From positions 1 through 11,714 of the forward strand of contig CAMCBB010000057.1 in the NCBI GenBank assembly GCA_945872875.1: a DNA stretch of 11,714 nt, in the 5' to 3' direction. Shown here one piece after another: positions 1 to 7,166 of this stretch (its first letter is position 1; the number at the start of each line of letters is the position of its first letter). The notes under the pieces were generated by a model. It was not told the DNA's origin. It was given only the letters and a program-made list of their open reading frames with translations, and made no database searches. Origin of the DNA: Flavobacterium psychrophilum (lineage in GTDB: Bacteria; Bacteroidota; Bacteroidia; Flavobacteriales; Flavobacteriaceae). The position numbers were made by a program, and so were the translations under genes.

Positions 1-587
1 AAAGCTTCTGCAATATTTATAGCATTTGTAGGTCGTCCATCAATAAATATTCTTACATTTTCATTTCCCCTTAAACTTACATTCCCATCACCATCAACGC
101 TAACAGAAGGTACATTATCCAATACATCACTGGCAGTTCCGCCTTTAACTGTCATGTCTTGTCCAACATTATATATTTTCTTATCTAATTTAATTTCTAC
201 AGAAGCTTTTTCACTTTTTATTACTACATCATTAAGTTGTTTTGCATCTGATTGAAGTGAAATTATACCAAGATTTGTATCAGTCGTGAATGATTTTTCT
301 TTTAATTCTAATGATTTAAATGAAATAAATTCAATTTTCACAATATATGTTCCTGGTGTTGCATCAAAGTTAAATTCTCCAGATACATTTGTTACACCTC
401 CAGCAACTACTTTGTTTGTTGCTAAACTTTTAAATGAAATTGTACTGTATTCAAGAGGGGTGTTTGTTCCTTTTTCAATAACCTTACCTGATATTTTTAT
501 TTTCTTTCCCTCAGGTTTATTTTGAGAATAATTTATAATTGAGGCAAATAATAGTAGTAAGGTTAAAAATAATTTAAATATTTTCAT
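1..587 (-). CDS. Outer-membrane beta-barrel (TonB-dependent receptor-like) protein, N-terminal part
   Basis: The reading frame is open from the ATG at 587 to the window edge, giving about 195 residues; the rest lies to the left. Residues 1-22 form a signal peptide: a Lys-containing start, a Leu-rich core, then Tyr-Ser-Gln. Residues about 29-112 look like a carboxypeptidase-regulatory-like beta-sandwich (KISGKVIEKGTNTPLEYSTI, then a GGVTNVSGEF turn). Residues about 118-195 look like a TonB plug, with NDVVIKS, a stretch ending in VLDNVPSVSVDGDGNVSLRG, and IFIDGRPT. This order is typical of Bacteroidota outer-membrane receptors of the OMP_b-brl_3 type, which probably import a ligand or act as barrel proteins of unknown substrate. 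The plug lacks the longer motifs of a typical SusC, and no SusD is visible, so polysaccharide import should not be assumed. Its own promoter is likely at 624-631. Family confidence is high; the substrate is unknown. Confidence 0.85.
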   Translation of the reverse strand, partial: MKIFKLFLTLLLLFASIINYSQNKPEGKKIKISGKVIEKGTNTPLEYSTISFKSLATNKVVAGGVTNVSGEFNFDATPGTYIVKIEFISFKSLELKEKSFTTDTNLGIISLQSDAKQLNDVVIKSEKASVEIKLDKKIYNVGQDMTVKGGTASDVLDNVPSVSVDGDGNVSLRGNENVRIFIDGRPTNAINIAEA

Positions 588-623
588 GATATGGTGTAAA
601 ATTTCTTGATAACAATAAGACTG

Positions 624-631
624 CAAAAATA
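624..631 (-). promoter_or_regulatory. Candidate -7 element for the outer-membrane protein gene
   Basis: Read on the minus strand this is TATTTTTG, an exact match to the Bacteroidota -7 consensus TAnnTTTG. It sits about 37 nt upstream of the ATG at 587, which would leave a leader of roughly 30 nt. No good -33 TTG is found at the expected distance, so the call rests on the -7 element and its position. Confidence 0.4.
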
Positions 632-673
632 ACCAATCGTTAAAGTAATACCTAATTAATGTATGCAAATAAA

Positions 674-1027
674 TTAAAAAAGAGATTCAATTAGCGATAA
701 AGGTCTTGCAATGATTGCTTTATTATTATAAACAACAACAGGTCTTTCCATTAAAATCGGATTTTCCAAAATAGCTATTATCACATCTTCTTCAGTAAGT
801 GTCTTTCCTTTATATTGTTCAATCCAAATTTTTTCTTTAGTCCGAACTAATTCTATTACAGGGATATTAAGTTTGGTTATAATTTCAATTAATTTTTCCT
901 CACTAATCGGATTATCTAAATATTTTACAATTTCAAACGACCTATTTGATTTTTCTAAATATGCCAAACATTCTCTAGATTTTCCGCATCTTGGATTATG
1001 GTAAATTGTTATCATTTTTTTGTACAA
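674..1027 (-). CDS. arsC: ArsC/YffB-family reductase (glutaredoxin-dependent arsenate reductase-like)
   Basis: A 117-residue thioredoxin-fold protein, the usual length for the R773-type ArsC family. It begins ITIYHNPRCGKSRE, where Cys14 matches the catalytic cysteine. Arg62, Arg95 (in MERPVV) and Arg108 (in ARPL) correspond to the three arginines that bind arsenate in family members. In the family, arsenate is reduced to arsenite with glutathione and glutaredoxin in the cytoplasm. No ars repressor, arsenite pump or other ars gene is nearby, and Bacteroidota often carry such proteins as stand-alone genes, so the physiological substrate may differ. A second ATG at 1015 (Met5) follows an A-rich run and gives the usual family start, so the true protein may be 113 residues. 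Transcription probably starts from the promoter at 1067-1094. The gene lies 86 nt before the outer-membrane gene with no terminator seen between them. Confidence 0.85.
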   Translation of the reverse strand: MYKKMITIYHNPRCGKSRECLAYLEKSNRSFEIVKYLDNPISEEKLIEIITKLNIPVIELVRTKEKIWIEQYKGKTLTEEDVIIAILENPILMERPVVVYNNKAIIARPLSLIESLF

Positions 1028-1066
1028 GTTTATGTAATGTGATTTTTTATGTTACTTTAGTGGATG

Positions 1067-1094
1067 CAAAAATAAAATTTAATAATTATAACAA
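1067..1094 (-). promoter_or_regulatory. Promoter of the arsC-like gene, overlapping the divergent start codon
   Basis: On the minus strand TTG (1094-1092), a 17-nt spacer and TATTTTTG (1074-1067) fit the Bacteroidota -33/-7 promoter pattern. Transcription would start near 1060, leaving a leader of about 33-45 nt. The -33 TTG shares a base with the ATG at 1094 of the divergent protease gene, so the two transcription units use overlapping DNA. Confidence 0.55.
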
Positions 1095-2008
1095 TGTTTA
1101 TTGAACAAGGAATAAATAAAAACAATGATTTTTGGAAATACATTTTAGGGTCAATTATCATTATTGGTGCGGCCACACTAGGTCAAATTCCATTAAGTTT
1201 AGCTTTCTTAAATGAAAGCTTAAAAACTAACAAAATTCCAACTAATGCTAACGAGGTATTACAATCATTAGATTCTAATTTGTCACTTTTTTTAATGATG
1301 TTGTCTTTTGTTTTTGGGTTTATCGGACTAATTTTAGTTGTAAAATACTTTCACAAACAATCTCTATTAGAAATAACTACATCAAGAAAAAAAGTAGATT
1401 GGAGTAGGGTGTTTTTTTCATTTACGCTTTGGACAATATTTACAATTATCTCAACAATAGTTATCAATTATATGAATCCAGGCACCTTAGTTTGGAATTT
1501 CAAACCAGTGCCATTTGCCTTATTGTTTATAATTGCAACGGTTTTAATACCAATTCAAACAAGTACTGAAGAATATGTATTCAGAGGCTATTTAATGCAA
1601 GGTTTTGCAAATTTGTCTTTGAATAAATGGTTTCCGCTACTGATGACATCGGTGATTTTTGGATCCATGCATATTTTGAATCCCGAAGTTGATAAAATAG
1701 GGTATTGGGTATTAGTTTATTACATAGGTACAGGTTTGTTTTTGGGTATATTAACACTAATGGATGAAGGATTGGAATTGGCTCTTGGTTTTCACGCAGC
1801 CAATAATCTAATTACTGCATTATTAGTGACTTCGGATTGGACTGCAATACAAACAAATTCGTTATTTAAAGACACTTCTTCTCCAGGAGGAATGTGGGAA
1901 ATATTTATTCCTGTATTTATAATATTTCCTAGTTTATTATTTATCTTTAATAAGAAATACCAATGGACCAATTGGAAAGAAAAACTTACAGGTAAAATAA
2001 GTATATAA
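1094..2008 (+). CDS. CPBP-family (CAAX/Rce1-like) intramembrane glutamic endopeptidase
   Basis: A 304-residue integral membrane protein with about seven to eight hydrophobic segments (near residues 16-38, 64-84, 105-126, 138-154, 178-192, 204-222, 230-246 and 270-286). The three motifs of the CPBP/ABI family are in order: EEYVFR (Glu159, Glu160, Arg164), FGSMH (His193), and HAANN (His234, Asn238). These form the glutamate-based active site of Rce1-type proteases. Bacterial members act in the inner membrane on mostly unknown substrates; some are linked to peptide maturation or immunity to bacteriocins, but no peptide gene is present here. The start is the only good Met and leaves a complete first membrane segment. 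It is followed 21 nt later by menE with no terminator, so the two are probably co-transcribed. No convincing promoter was found for it in the 66 nt upstream. Confidence 0.9.
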   Translation: MFIEQGINKNNDFWKYILGSIIIIGAATLGQIPLSLAFLNESLKTNKIPTNANEVLQSLDSNLSLFLMMLSFVFGFIGLILVVKYFHKQSLLEITTSRKKVDWSRVFFSFTLWTIFTIISTIVINYMNPGTLVWNFKPVPFALLFIIATVLIPIQTSTEEYVFRGYLMQGFANLSLNKWFPLLMTSVIFGSMHILNPEVDKIGYWVLVYYIGTGLFLGILTLMDEGLELALGFHAANNLITALLVTSDWTAIQTNSLFKDTSSPGGMWEIFIPVFIIFPSLLFIFNKKYQWTNWKEKLTGKISI

Positions 2009-2029
2009 CCAAATTAAATAGCGAAGATC

Positions 2030-3073
2030 ATGATTCATGTTACCTACGAAAATGTACACAATCAATTTAAACTAAATGGCTTTCAGCTGAATAAAGAAGA
2101 TTTGTGTCGTGTTGCCTATAGTTTTATAAAAGAAGGAGAAGATTTTGAAAAGCCAGTTGGTGATTTTTTATTAGATTGGTTTGATAGTAAAACTTATATC
2201 GAAATGCAAACTTCGGGCTCTACCGGAACTCCCAAAATTATTAAAGTCGATAAGCAAGCAATGGTTAATTCGGCATTAGCAACCGGAGATTTCTTCGGTT
2301 TGAATGCAGGAAACAAAGCTTTGCAATGTTTACCAGTAAAATATGTAGCCGGAAAAATGATGCTTATTCGTTCTATTATTTTGGGGTTAGATTTAGATTA
2401 TGTTGCTCCAAGTTCCCATCCAATGGAAGGATTGGAAGAAAAATATGATTTTGTTGCAATGGTTCCAATGCAAGCTCAAAATTCTTTAAAAGAATTAAAA
2501 AATGTAAAAAAACTAATTGTGGGTGGTGCTAGAATTAGCGCTTCATTAGAAAAAGAACTAATGAAATTGCCTACACAAGTTTATGAAACCTATGGAATGA
2601 CTGAAACAATTACCCATATTGCTGCAAAAAGAGTAGGGGAAAAGATATTTACAGTGCTTCCAAATGTTACTATTTCTTATGATGATAGAAATTGCATGGT
2701 AATTCATGCACCAAATATAATTGCTGAAGAATCAGTGGTGACCAATGATTTAGTGGAATTGATAAACGAAAATCAATTTAAGTTTCTTGGCCGAATTGAT
2801 AATGTCATCAATAGTGGCGGAATTAAAATAATCCCTGAACAAGTTGAGCAAAAGCTAGACGGAAGAATTGACAGAAGATTCTTTATTGCCTCAAAAGAGG
2901 ATAAAGAATTAGGCGAGAAAGTGGTTTTAGTTTTAGAAGGTACTACTATAGAAATAGATCCTGCTACTTTTGAAGTATTAGATAAATACGAGCATCCACG
3001 CGAAATACTATTTATTCCAAAATTTAAAGAAACCGAAAACGGAAAGTTCCTTAGAAATTCGAATTTAGAATAA
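2030..3073 (+). CDS. menE: o-Succinylbenzoate-CoA ligase (MenE), short Bacteroidota form
   Basis: A 347-residue member of the ANL (AMP-forming acyl-CoA synthetase) superfamily. It shows the P-loop TSGSTGTPK (61-69), the adenine/acyl-binding YETYGMTE (185-192), the ribose-binding Asp in TNDLVEL (Asp240), the hinge stretch GRIDNVINSGGIKI (254-267), and a C-terminal NGKFLR with the catalytic lysine at Lys339. MenE activates o-succinylbenzoate with ATP and CoA in menaquinone synthesis, the only quinone pathway in most Bacteroidota. At 347 residues it lacks about 100 N-terminal residues found in canonical enzymes of 450-500, where the P-loop lies much further in. The small size and the HPREILFIPKF segment near the end are typical of Flavobacteria MenE. 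It follows the CPBP gene in the same direction, and its stop lies 10 nt from the stop of the convergent M1 peptidase. Other men genes are not in the window, so the identification rests on sequence. Confidence 0.85.
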   Translation: MIHVTYENVHNQFKLNGFQLNKEDLCRVAYSFIKEGEDFEKPVGDFLLDWFDSKTYIEMQTSGSTGTPKIIKVDKQAMVNSALATGDFFGLNAGNKALQCLPVKYVAGKMMLIRSIILGLDLDYVAPSSHPMEGLEEKYDFVAMVPMQAQNSLKELKNVKKLIVGGARISASLEKELMKLPTQVYETYGMTETITHIAAKRVGEKIFTVLPNVTISYDDRNCMVIHAPNIIAEESVVTNDLVELINENQFKFLGRIDNVINSGGIKIIPEQVEQKLDGRIDRRFFIASKEDKELGEKVVLVLEGTTIEIDPATFEVLDKYEHPREILFIPKFKETENGKFLRNSNLE

Positions 3074-3083
3074 AAATTAGTAA

Positions 3084-4709
3084 TTACTTTTCTAAATTAG
3101 TATTGATGTAGAATTTGTTTGTTGAAACTTCAATATCATCTAACGGACTAACTTCGATTTTAGAAGTCGTCCAGTCTTTTGTTGGATAAATTCTAATCTC
3201 TTTCCCGTTGATTTTTATGTCATAAGGCATGTTAAAATTAGGTTCGCTAGCATTCCATTTATATTCCAACTTGTTTTTATTAATTCGAATAAATAAATCG
3301 GGAATAGTTGTGTAACGCAGATATTGATTGAATATTGGAGTTAAATTCATTTTACTTTCTTTATTGAAAAAAGCAACAACCGTTTCTGTATCAATTATTT
3401 TATGTTTGAATGTATTTGAATAATCTAGAATTATCTTCCACCACAAATCTTCATTATTTAGTACACTTCGAATAGTATTTAATAACAATGCGCCTTTATA
3501 ATACATATCACCCGAACCTTCTCTATTTACTCCAAATGGACCTATAATTGGTTCGTCATTATTTACATTTCGTTTCATGCCATTCATGTATTTTTGCGCT
3601 TTTTCAGCACCATACTGACATTCCACATAAACCACTTCTGAGTACATTGTAAATCCTTCATGAATCCACATGTCGGCAATATCTCTTGATGTAATGCTGT
3701 TTCCAAACCATTCATGGCCACTTTCGTGAATGGTAATGTAATCAAATAATAAGCCAATACCAGTTCCAGAAAGATCACTTCCTAAGTAACCTTTTCTATA
3801 CTTATTTCCATAAGCTACAGCACTTTGGTGCTCCATACCTAAATAAGGAGTTTCAACTAATTTATAGCCATCCTCTTTAAAAGGATAGGTTCCAAATTTA
3901 CTTTGAAAACAATTTAGCATCAATTTAGCCTCTTCAAAATGGCTTTTGGCTTTCGCTTCATTTTCTTTTAATACATAATAATCTAAGTCTAAATCACCAA
4001 GTGTGTCATGAATGTGAGCATAATCGGCAATGTTTACTGTTATGTCATAAGTATTAATTGGATTTTTAACTTCCCAGTCCCAGCGTGTATAACCGTTTTT
4101 CAAGTCTTGGATGCCAATGAATCTCCCGTTAGAAACATTGGTTAATCCATTAGGAACGGCAACTTTTATAGTTGCGCCATTATCTGGTTCGTCACTTTGA
4201 GAATCTTTAACGGGATACCACAAACTTGCACCAGTTCCTTGACAAGCAACTGCTACCCAAGGATTTCCTTGTTTGTCTTTTTTAAATACAAATCCGCCAT
4301 CCCAAGGGGCATTTTTAGCAATTATAGGATTTCCAGAATAATAAAAAGTGATTTTTTCGTCTCTTCCTTTTTTTATTTCATTTGGAAAATCAATGAAAAC
4401 GGCATTGAATTCTCTTTTGTAGTCAAGTTTTTTTGTATTAAAAATAATAGAATCTACTTTCATGTTTTCAAATAAATCAACTTGAATCTTATTAGTGTTT
4501 TCTATTACTTTGAAAGTAATGTCATTATAACCAACAATTGATTTTTCTTCAATATTGATTTTGATGTTTAAATCGTATCGTAACACATTATAGCTAGTGC
4601 GTTCGGGTCTTAATCCGCCTTGAAGTGAGTCTTTTCTGGTGGTTGCTTGCTGTGCTAATCCAATTTGAAAAGCGGCAATTAATAAAAAAATCGATAGTAG
4701 TTTTTTCAT
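3084..4709 (-). CDS. Secreted M1-family zinc metallopeptidase (aminopeptidase N-like)
   Basis: A 541-residue protein with a signal peptide (residues 1-19: MKKLL, hydrophobic core, GLAQ). Residues about 38-235 form the M1 N-terminal beta domain. The catalytic domain holds the zinc site HESGH (His328, Glu329, His332) with the third ligand Glu351 in WIHEGF exactly 18 residues on. Tyr403 in MYYKG matches the transition-state tyrosine. The exopeptidase motif, usually GxMEN, reads LGMEH (290-294), as in many Bacteroidota M1 proteins. The protein ends shortly after the catalytic domain, so it lacks the long helical C-terminal domain of PepN (about 870 residues). It probably trims N-terminal residues from peptides in the periplasm or outside the cell. 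It begins 5 nt after the stop of the carboxyltransferase gene, so it is probably co-transcribed. Substrate range and final location, including any lipid anchoring or secretion, are not evident. Confidence 0.9.
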   Translation of the reverse strand: MKKLLSIFLLIAAFQIGLAQQATTRKDSLQGGLRPERTSYNVLRYDLNIKINIEEKSIVGYNDITFKVIENTNKIQVDLFENMKVDSIIFNTKKLDYKREFNAVFIDFPNEIKKGRDEKITFYYSGNPIIAKNAPWDGGFVFKKDKQGNPWVAVACQGTGASLWYPVKDSQSDEPDNGATIKVAVPNGLTNVSNGRFIGIQDLKNGYTRWDWEVKNPINTYDITVNIADYAHIHDTLGDLDLDYYVLKENEAKAKSHFEEAKLMLNCFQSKFGTYPFKEDGYKLVETPYLGMEHQSAVAYGNKYRKGYLGSDLSGTGIGLLFDYITIHESGHEWFGNSITSRDIADMWIHEGFTMYSEVVYVECQYGAEKAQKYMNGMKRNVNNDEPIIGPFGVNREGSGDMYYKGALLLNTIRSVLNNEDLWWKIILDYSNTFKHKIIDTETVVAFFNKESKMNLTPIFNQYLRYTTIPDLFIRINKNKLEYKWNASEPNFNMPYDIKINGKEIRIYPTKDWTTSKIEVSPLDDIEVSTNKFYINTNLEK

Positions 4710-4714
4710 GGTAT

Positions 4715-6343
4715 TTAAACTTGAATTACACCTAAATTAAATTTCTTTTCAATAGGGGCGTGGTTGGCTGCTTCAATTCCCATAGAGATCCAAGTTCTTG
4801 TATCTAATGGGTTAATAATGGCATCGGTCCATAATCTTGAAGCCGCATAATAGGGAGATACTTGCTCGTCGTAACGCGCTTTTATTTTATCGAACAATTC
4901 TTTTTCTTTTACCTCGTCAATTACTTCGCCTTTGGCTTTAAGAGCAGAAGCTTCAATTTGTGCTAATACTTTGGCAGCTTGTGTACCACCCATTACAGCT
5001 AGCTCAGCACTTGGCCAAGCAAAAATCAATCTAGGGTCATAAGCTTTTCCACACATGGCATAGTTTCCTGCGCCATAGGAGTTTCCTACAATTACAGTGA
5101 ATTTAGGCACCACCGAGTTGGCTACAGCATTCACCATTTTTGCACCATCTTTAATGATACCACCATGTTCGCTTTTTGATCCAACCATAAAACCAGTTAC
5201 ATCTTGAACAAATACTAACGGAATTTTCTTTTGATTGCAGTTCGCAATAAATCGGGTTGCCTTATCTGCAGAATCCGAATAAATTACGCCACCAAATTGA
5301 ACCTCTCCTTTTTTAGTTTTCGAAACCATTCTTTGGTTGGCAACGATACCAACAGCCCAGCCATCAATTCTTGCATAACAAGTGATTATTGATTTTCCGT
5401 AATCTTCTTTGTACATATCCACTTCCGAATTGTCAACCAATCTTTTGACGATTTCAATCATGTCGTATTGATCGGCACGCGACTTAGGAAGTAACCCAAA
5501 AATATCTTCTTCAGTTAAAGCTGGTTTTTGAGGTTTTTCTCTATTAAAACCTGCTTTATCATAATCTCCTATTTTACCAACGATACTTTTTATTCGGTCT
5601 AAAGCATCTTTATCGTCTTTCGCCTTATAATCGGTTACACCAGATATTTCGCAATGGGTGGTAGCGCCACCTAGCGTTTCATTGTCAATATTTTCTCCAA
5701 TTGCTGCTTTAACTAAATAACTTCCTGCAAGAAAAATACTTCCTGTTTTATCTACAATCATGGCTTCGTCACTCATTATAGGAAGGTAAGCACCTCCAGC
5801 AACACAACTTCCCATTACTGCTGCAATCTGGGTAATTCCCAAGCTGCTCATTATTGCATTATTTCTAAAAATACGACCAAAATGTTCTTTGTCTGGGAAA
5901 ATCTCATCCTGCATTGGCAAATAAACCCCAGCAGAATCAACTAAATAAATGATTGGCAAACGGTTTTCCATGGCGATTTCTTGAGCACGCAAGTTCTTTT
6001 TACCAGTAACTGGGAACCATGCACCCGCTTTAACAGTTGCATCATTAGCTACTACAATACATTGTTTTCCTTTAATGTATCCAATTTTCACTACCACACC
6101 ACCCGATGGACAACCGCCATGTTCGGCATACATTCCGTCTCCAACAAAAGCACCAATTTCAATAGAATTAGATTTAGCATCCAGTAAATAATCAATTCGC
6201 TCCCGAGCGGTCATTTTGCCTTCCGAATGCAATTTCTCAATTCTTTTTTCACCGCCACCCATTTTTACTTTGGCAAAGCGTTGCTTTAAATCGGATAATA
6301 AAAGTTTATTATGATCTTCGTTTTTATTGAAGTTTAAGTCCAT
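4715..6343 (-). CDS. Acyl-CoA carboxylase carboxyltransferase (beta) subunit, methylcrotonyl-CoA carboxylase-like
   Basis: A 542-residue carboxyltransferase made of two crotonase-fold domains. The N-terminal one has ARERIDYLLD (46-55), LRAQEIAMENRLPIIYLVDS (118-137), FPDKEHFGRIF (149-159) and the oxyanion turn GSCVAGGAYLP (178-188). The C-terminal one has VQDVTGFMVG (379-388), GNSYGAGNYAMCGKAYDPR (420-438) and SRLWTDAIINPLDTR (502-516). These stretches, especially the HFGRIF and GAGNYAMCG regions, resemble methylcrotonyl-CoA carboxylase beta more than propionyl-CoA carboxylase. The enzyme moves carboxyl from carboxybiotin to an acyl-CoA. It needs a biotin carboxylase/carrier subunit, which is not in the window. 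If the substrate is 3-methylcrotonyl-CoA the role is leucine breakdown, but propionyl-CoA or a mixed substrate is possible. The first ATG fits the family start. It is the upstream gene of a two-gene unit with the M1 peptidase. Confidence 0.9.
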   Translation of the reverse strand: MDLNFNKNEDHNKLLLSDLKQRFAKVKMGGGEKRIEKLHSEGKMTARERIDYLLDAKSNSIEIGAFVGDGMYAEHGGCPSGGVVVKIGYIKGKQCIVVANDATVKAGAWFPVTGKKNLRAQEIAMENRLPIIYLVDSAGVYLPMQDEIFPDKEHFGRIFRNNAIMSSLGITQIAAVMGSCVAGGAYLPIMSDEAMIVDKTGSIFLAGSYLVKAAIGENIDNETLGGATTHCEISGVTDYKAKDDKDALDRIKSIVGKIGDYDKAGFNREKPQKPALTEEDIFGLLPKSRADQYDMIEIVKRLVDNSEVDMYKEDYGKSIITCYARIDGWAVGIVANQRMVSKTKKGEVQFGGVIYSDSADKATRFIANCNQKKIPLVFVQDVTGFMVGSKSEHGGIIKDGAKMVNAVANSVVPKFTVIVGNSYGAGNYAMCGKAYDPRLIFAWPSAELAVMGGTQAAKVLAQIEASALKAKGEVIDEVKEKELFDKIKARYDEQVSPYYAASRLWTDAIINPLDTRTWISMGIEAANHAPIEKKFNLGVIQV

Positions 6344-6366
6344 AGAATGGTTAATTATTTATTAGG

Positions 6367-6400
6367 CTAAAATACAAAAACGATTTCAATATGAGCAAAA
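6367..6400 (-). promoter_or_regulatory. Weak candidate promoter of the carboxyltransferase gene
   Basis: On the minus strand TTTTG (6400-6396) is followed after 21 nt by TATTTTAG (6374-6367), one base off TAnnTTTG. Transcription would begin near 6360, about 17 nt before the ATG at 6343. The mismatch and long spacer keep confidence low; no better match was found in the 149-nt divergent spacer. Confidence 0.3.
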
Positions 6401-6441
6401 TTGCCGAAATTTATCCTAAGGTTTTTTAATTAAATTTAATA

Positions 6442-6469
6442 TTCGCTTAACATAAAAGGGGTATATTTG
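6442..6469 (+). promoter_or_regulatory. Promoter of the DUF47-PiT phosphate uptake operon
   Basis: TATATTTG at 6462-6469 matches the Bacteroidota -7 consensus exactly. TTCG at 6442-6445, 16 nt upstream, is a weak -33. The start site would lie near 6476, leaving a leader of about 17 nt before the ATG at 6493. No PHO-box-like direct repeat was recognised. Confidence 0.5.
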
Positions 6470-6492
6470 CAAGTATAAAAAAATACCCTATA

Positions 6493-7137
6493 ATGACTTT
6501 AAATGATATTTTTCAGTATTTTGTTCCTAAAGACAAAAAATTCTTTCCTCTTTTTGAATTGGCTTCGGCAAATTTAGTAGTATTGGCAGAAACACTTCAT
6601 GAGGCTGTTAATGTTCCTGTTACTGAAAGAGAAGATTATTTCAAAAAAATTGAAGAGCTCGAAGCTACAATTGAAGAAATAACTCATAAAACTAACTTAG
6701 AATTAAGTAAAAACTTTATCACTCCATTTGATAGAGAAGACATACATGCATTAATAAAAGCTATTGATAATGTTGCTGATTATATGCATGGAGCTGCTAG
6801 CAGAATGCGTTTGTATCAGGTTGAAAAAATCACAAAATCAATTCGTAAACTAACGGAAATCAATTTAGAGTCTTGTCAGCTAATAAATGAAGGTATAATT
6901 CAATTAAAAAATATCAATAACGCTAAGTTGATAAAAGAAACTTGCAAAAAAATAAATAAATTAGAAAGTAAAGCGGATGTAGTTTTTGATAAAGCAGTTT
7001 CTGATATTTTTGAAAATGAAACCGATGTAAAAAACATCATTAAATATAAAGAAGTGCTTTCTGCATTAGAATCGGCTTCAGATAAATGTAAAAGTGTTTC
7101 AAATGTAATTGAGCAAATTTCTGTTAAACACTCCTAA
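6493..7137 (+). CDS. DUF47 (PhoU-like) accessory protein of the PiT phosphate transporter
   Basis: A 214-residue, highly helical soluble protein with the two-repeat PhoU-like pattern of the DUF47 family, which is usually about 205-225 residues. The key stretches are ITPFDREDIHALIKAIDNVAD (76-96) and YKEVLSALESASDKCKSVSN (185-204). Their acidic residues match the metal-binding (E/D)xxxD positions of PhoU relatives. DUF47 proteins are almost always encoded beside PiT permeases and are thought to modulate them, as PhoU does for the Pst system. Here the permease gene follows in the same direction after 29 nt. The A-rich leader has no Shine-Dalgarno sequence, as expected in Bacteroidota. The precise mechanism is unknown for the family, so the role rests on homology and on the permease next door. 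Confidence 0.9.
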   Translation: MTLNDIFQYFVPKDKKFFPLFELASANLVVLAETLHEAVNVPVTEREDYFKKIEELEATIEEITHKTNLELSKNFITPFDREDIHALIKAIDNVADYMHGAASRMRLYQVEKITKSIRKLTEINLESCQLINEGIIQLKNINNAKLIKETCKKINKLESKADVVFDKAVSDIFENETDVKNIIKYKEVLSALESASDKCKSVSNVIEQISVKHS

Positions 7138-7166
7138 TTTAATAACAATAATTTTATTGTACTCGT

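Noticed and set aside
286..525. Plus-strand reading frame of 79 codons
   Set aside because: It lies antisense within the outer-membrane protein gene, whose frame has a signal peptide and domain motifs. It has no promoter or recognisable product.
674..1027. Arsenic resistance operon
   Set aside because: Only the ArsC-like reductase is present; there is no arsenite pump or repressor gene, so an ars operon is not supported.
1094..2008. Bacteriocin immunity or peptide-maturation system built on the CPBP protease
   Set aside because: No small precursor peptide, exporter or modification enzyme is found on either strand nearby.
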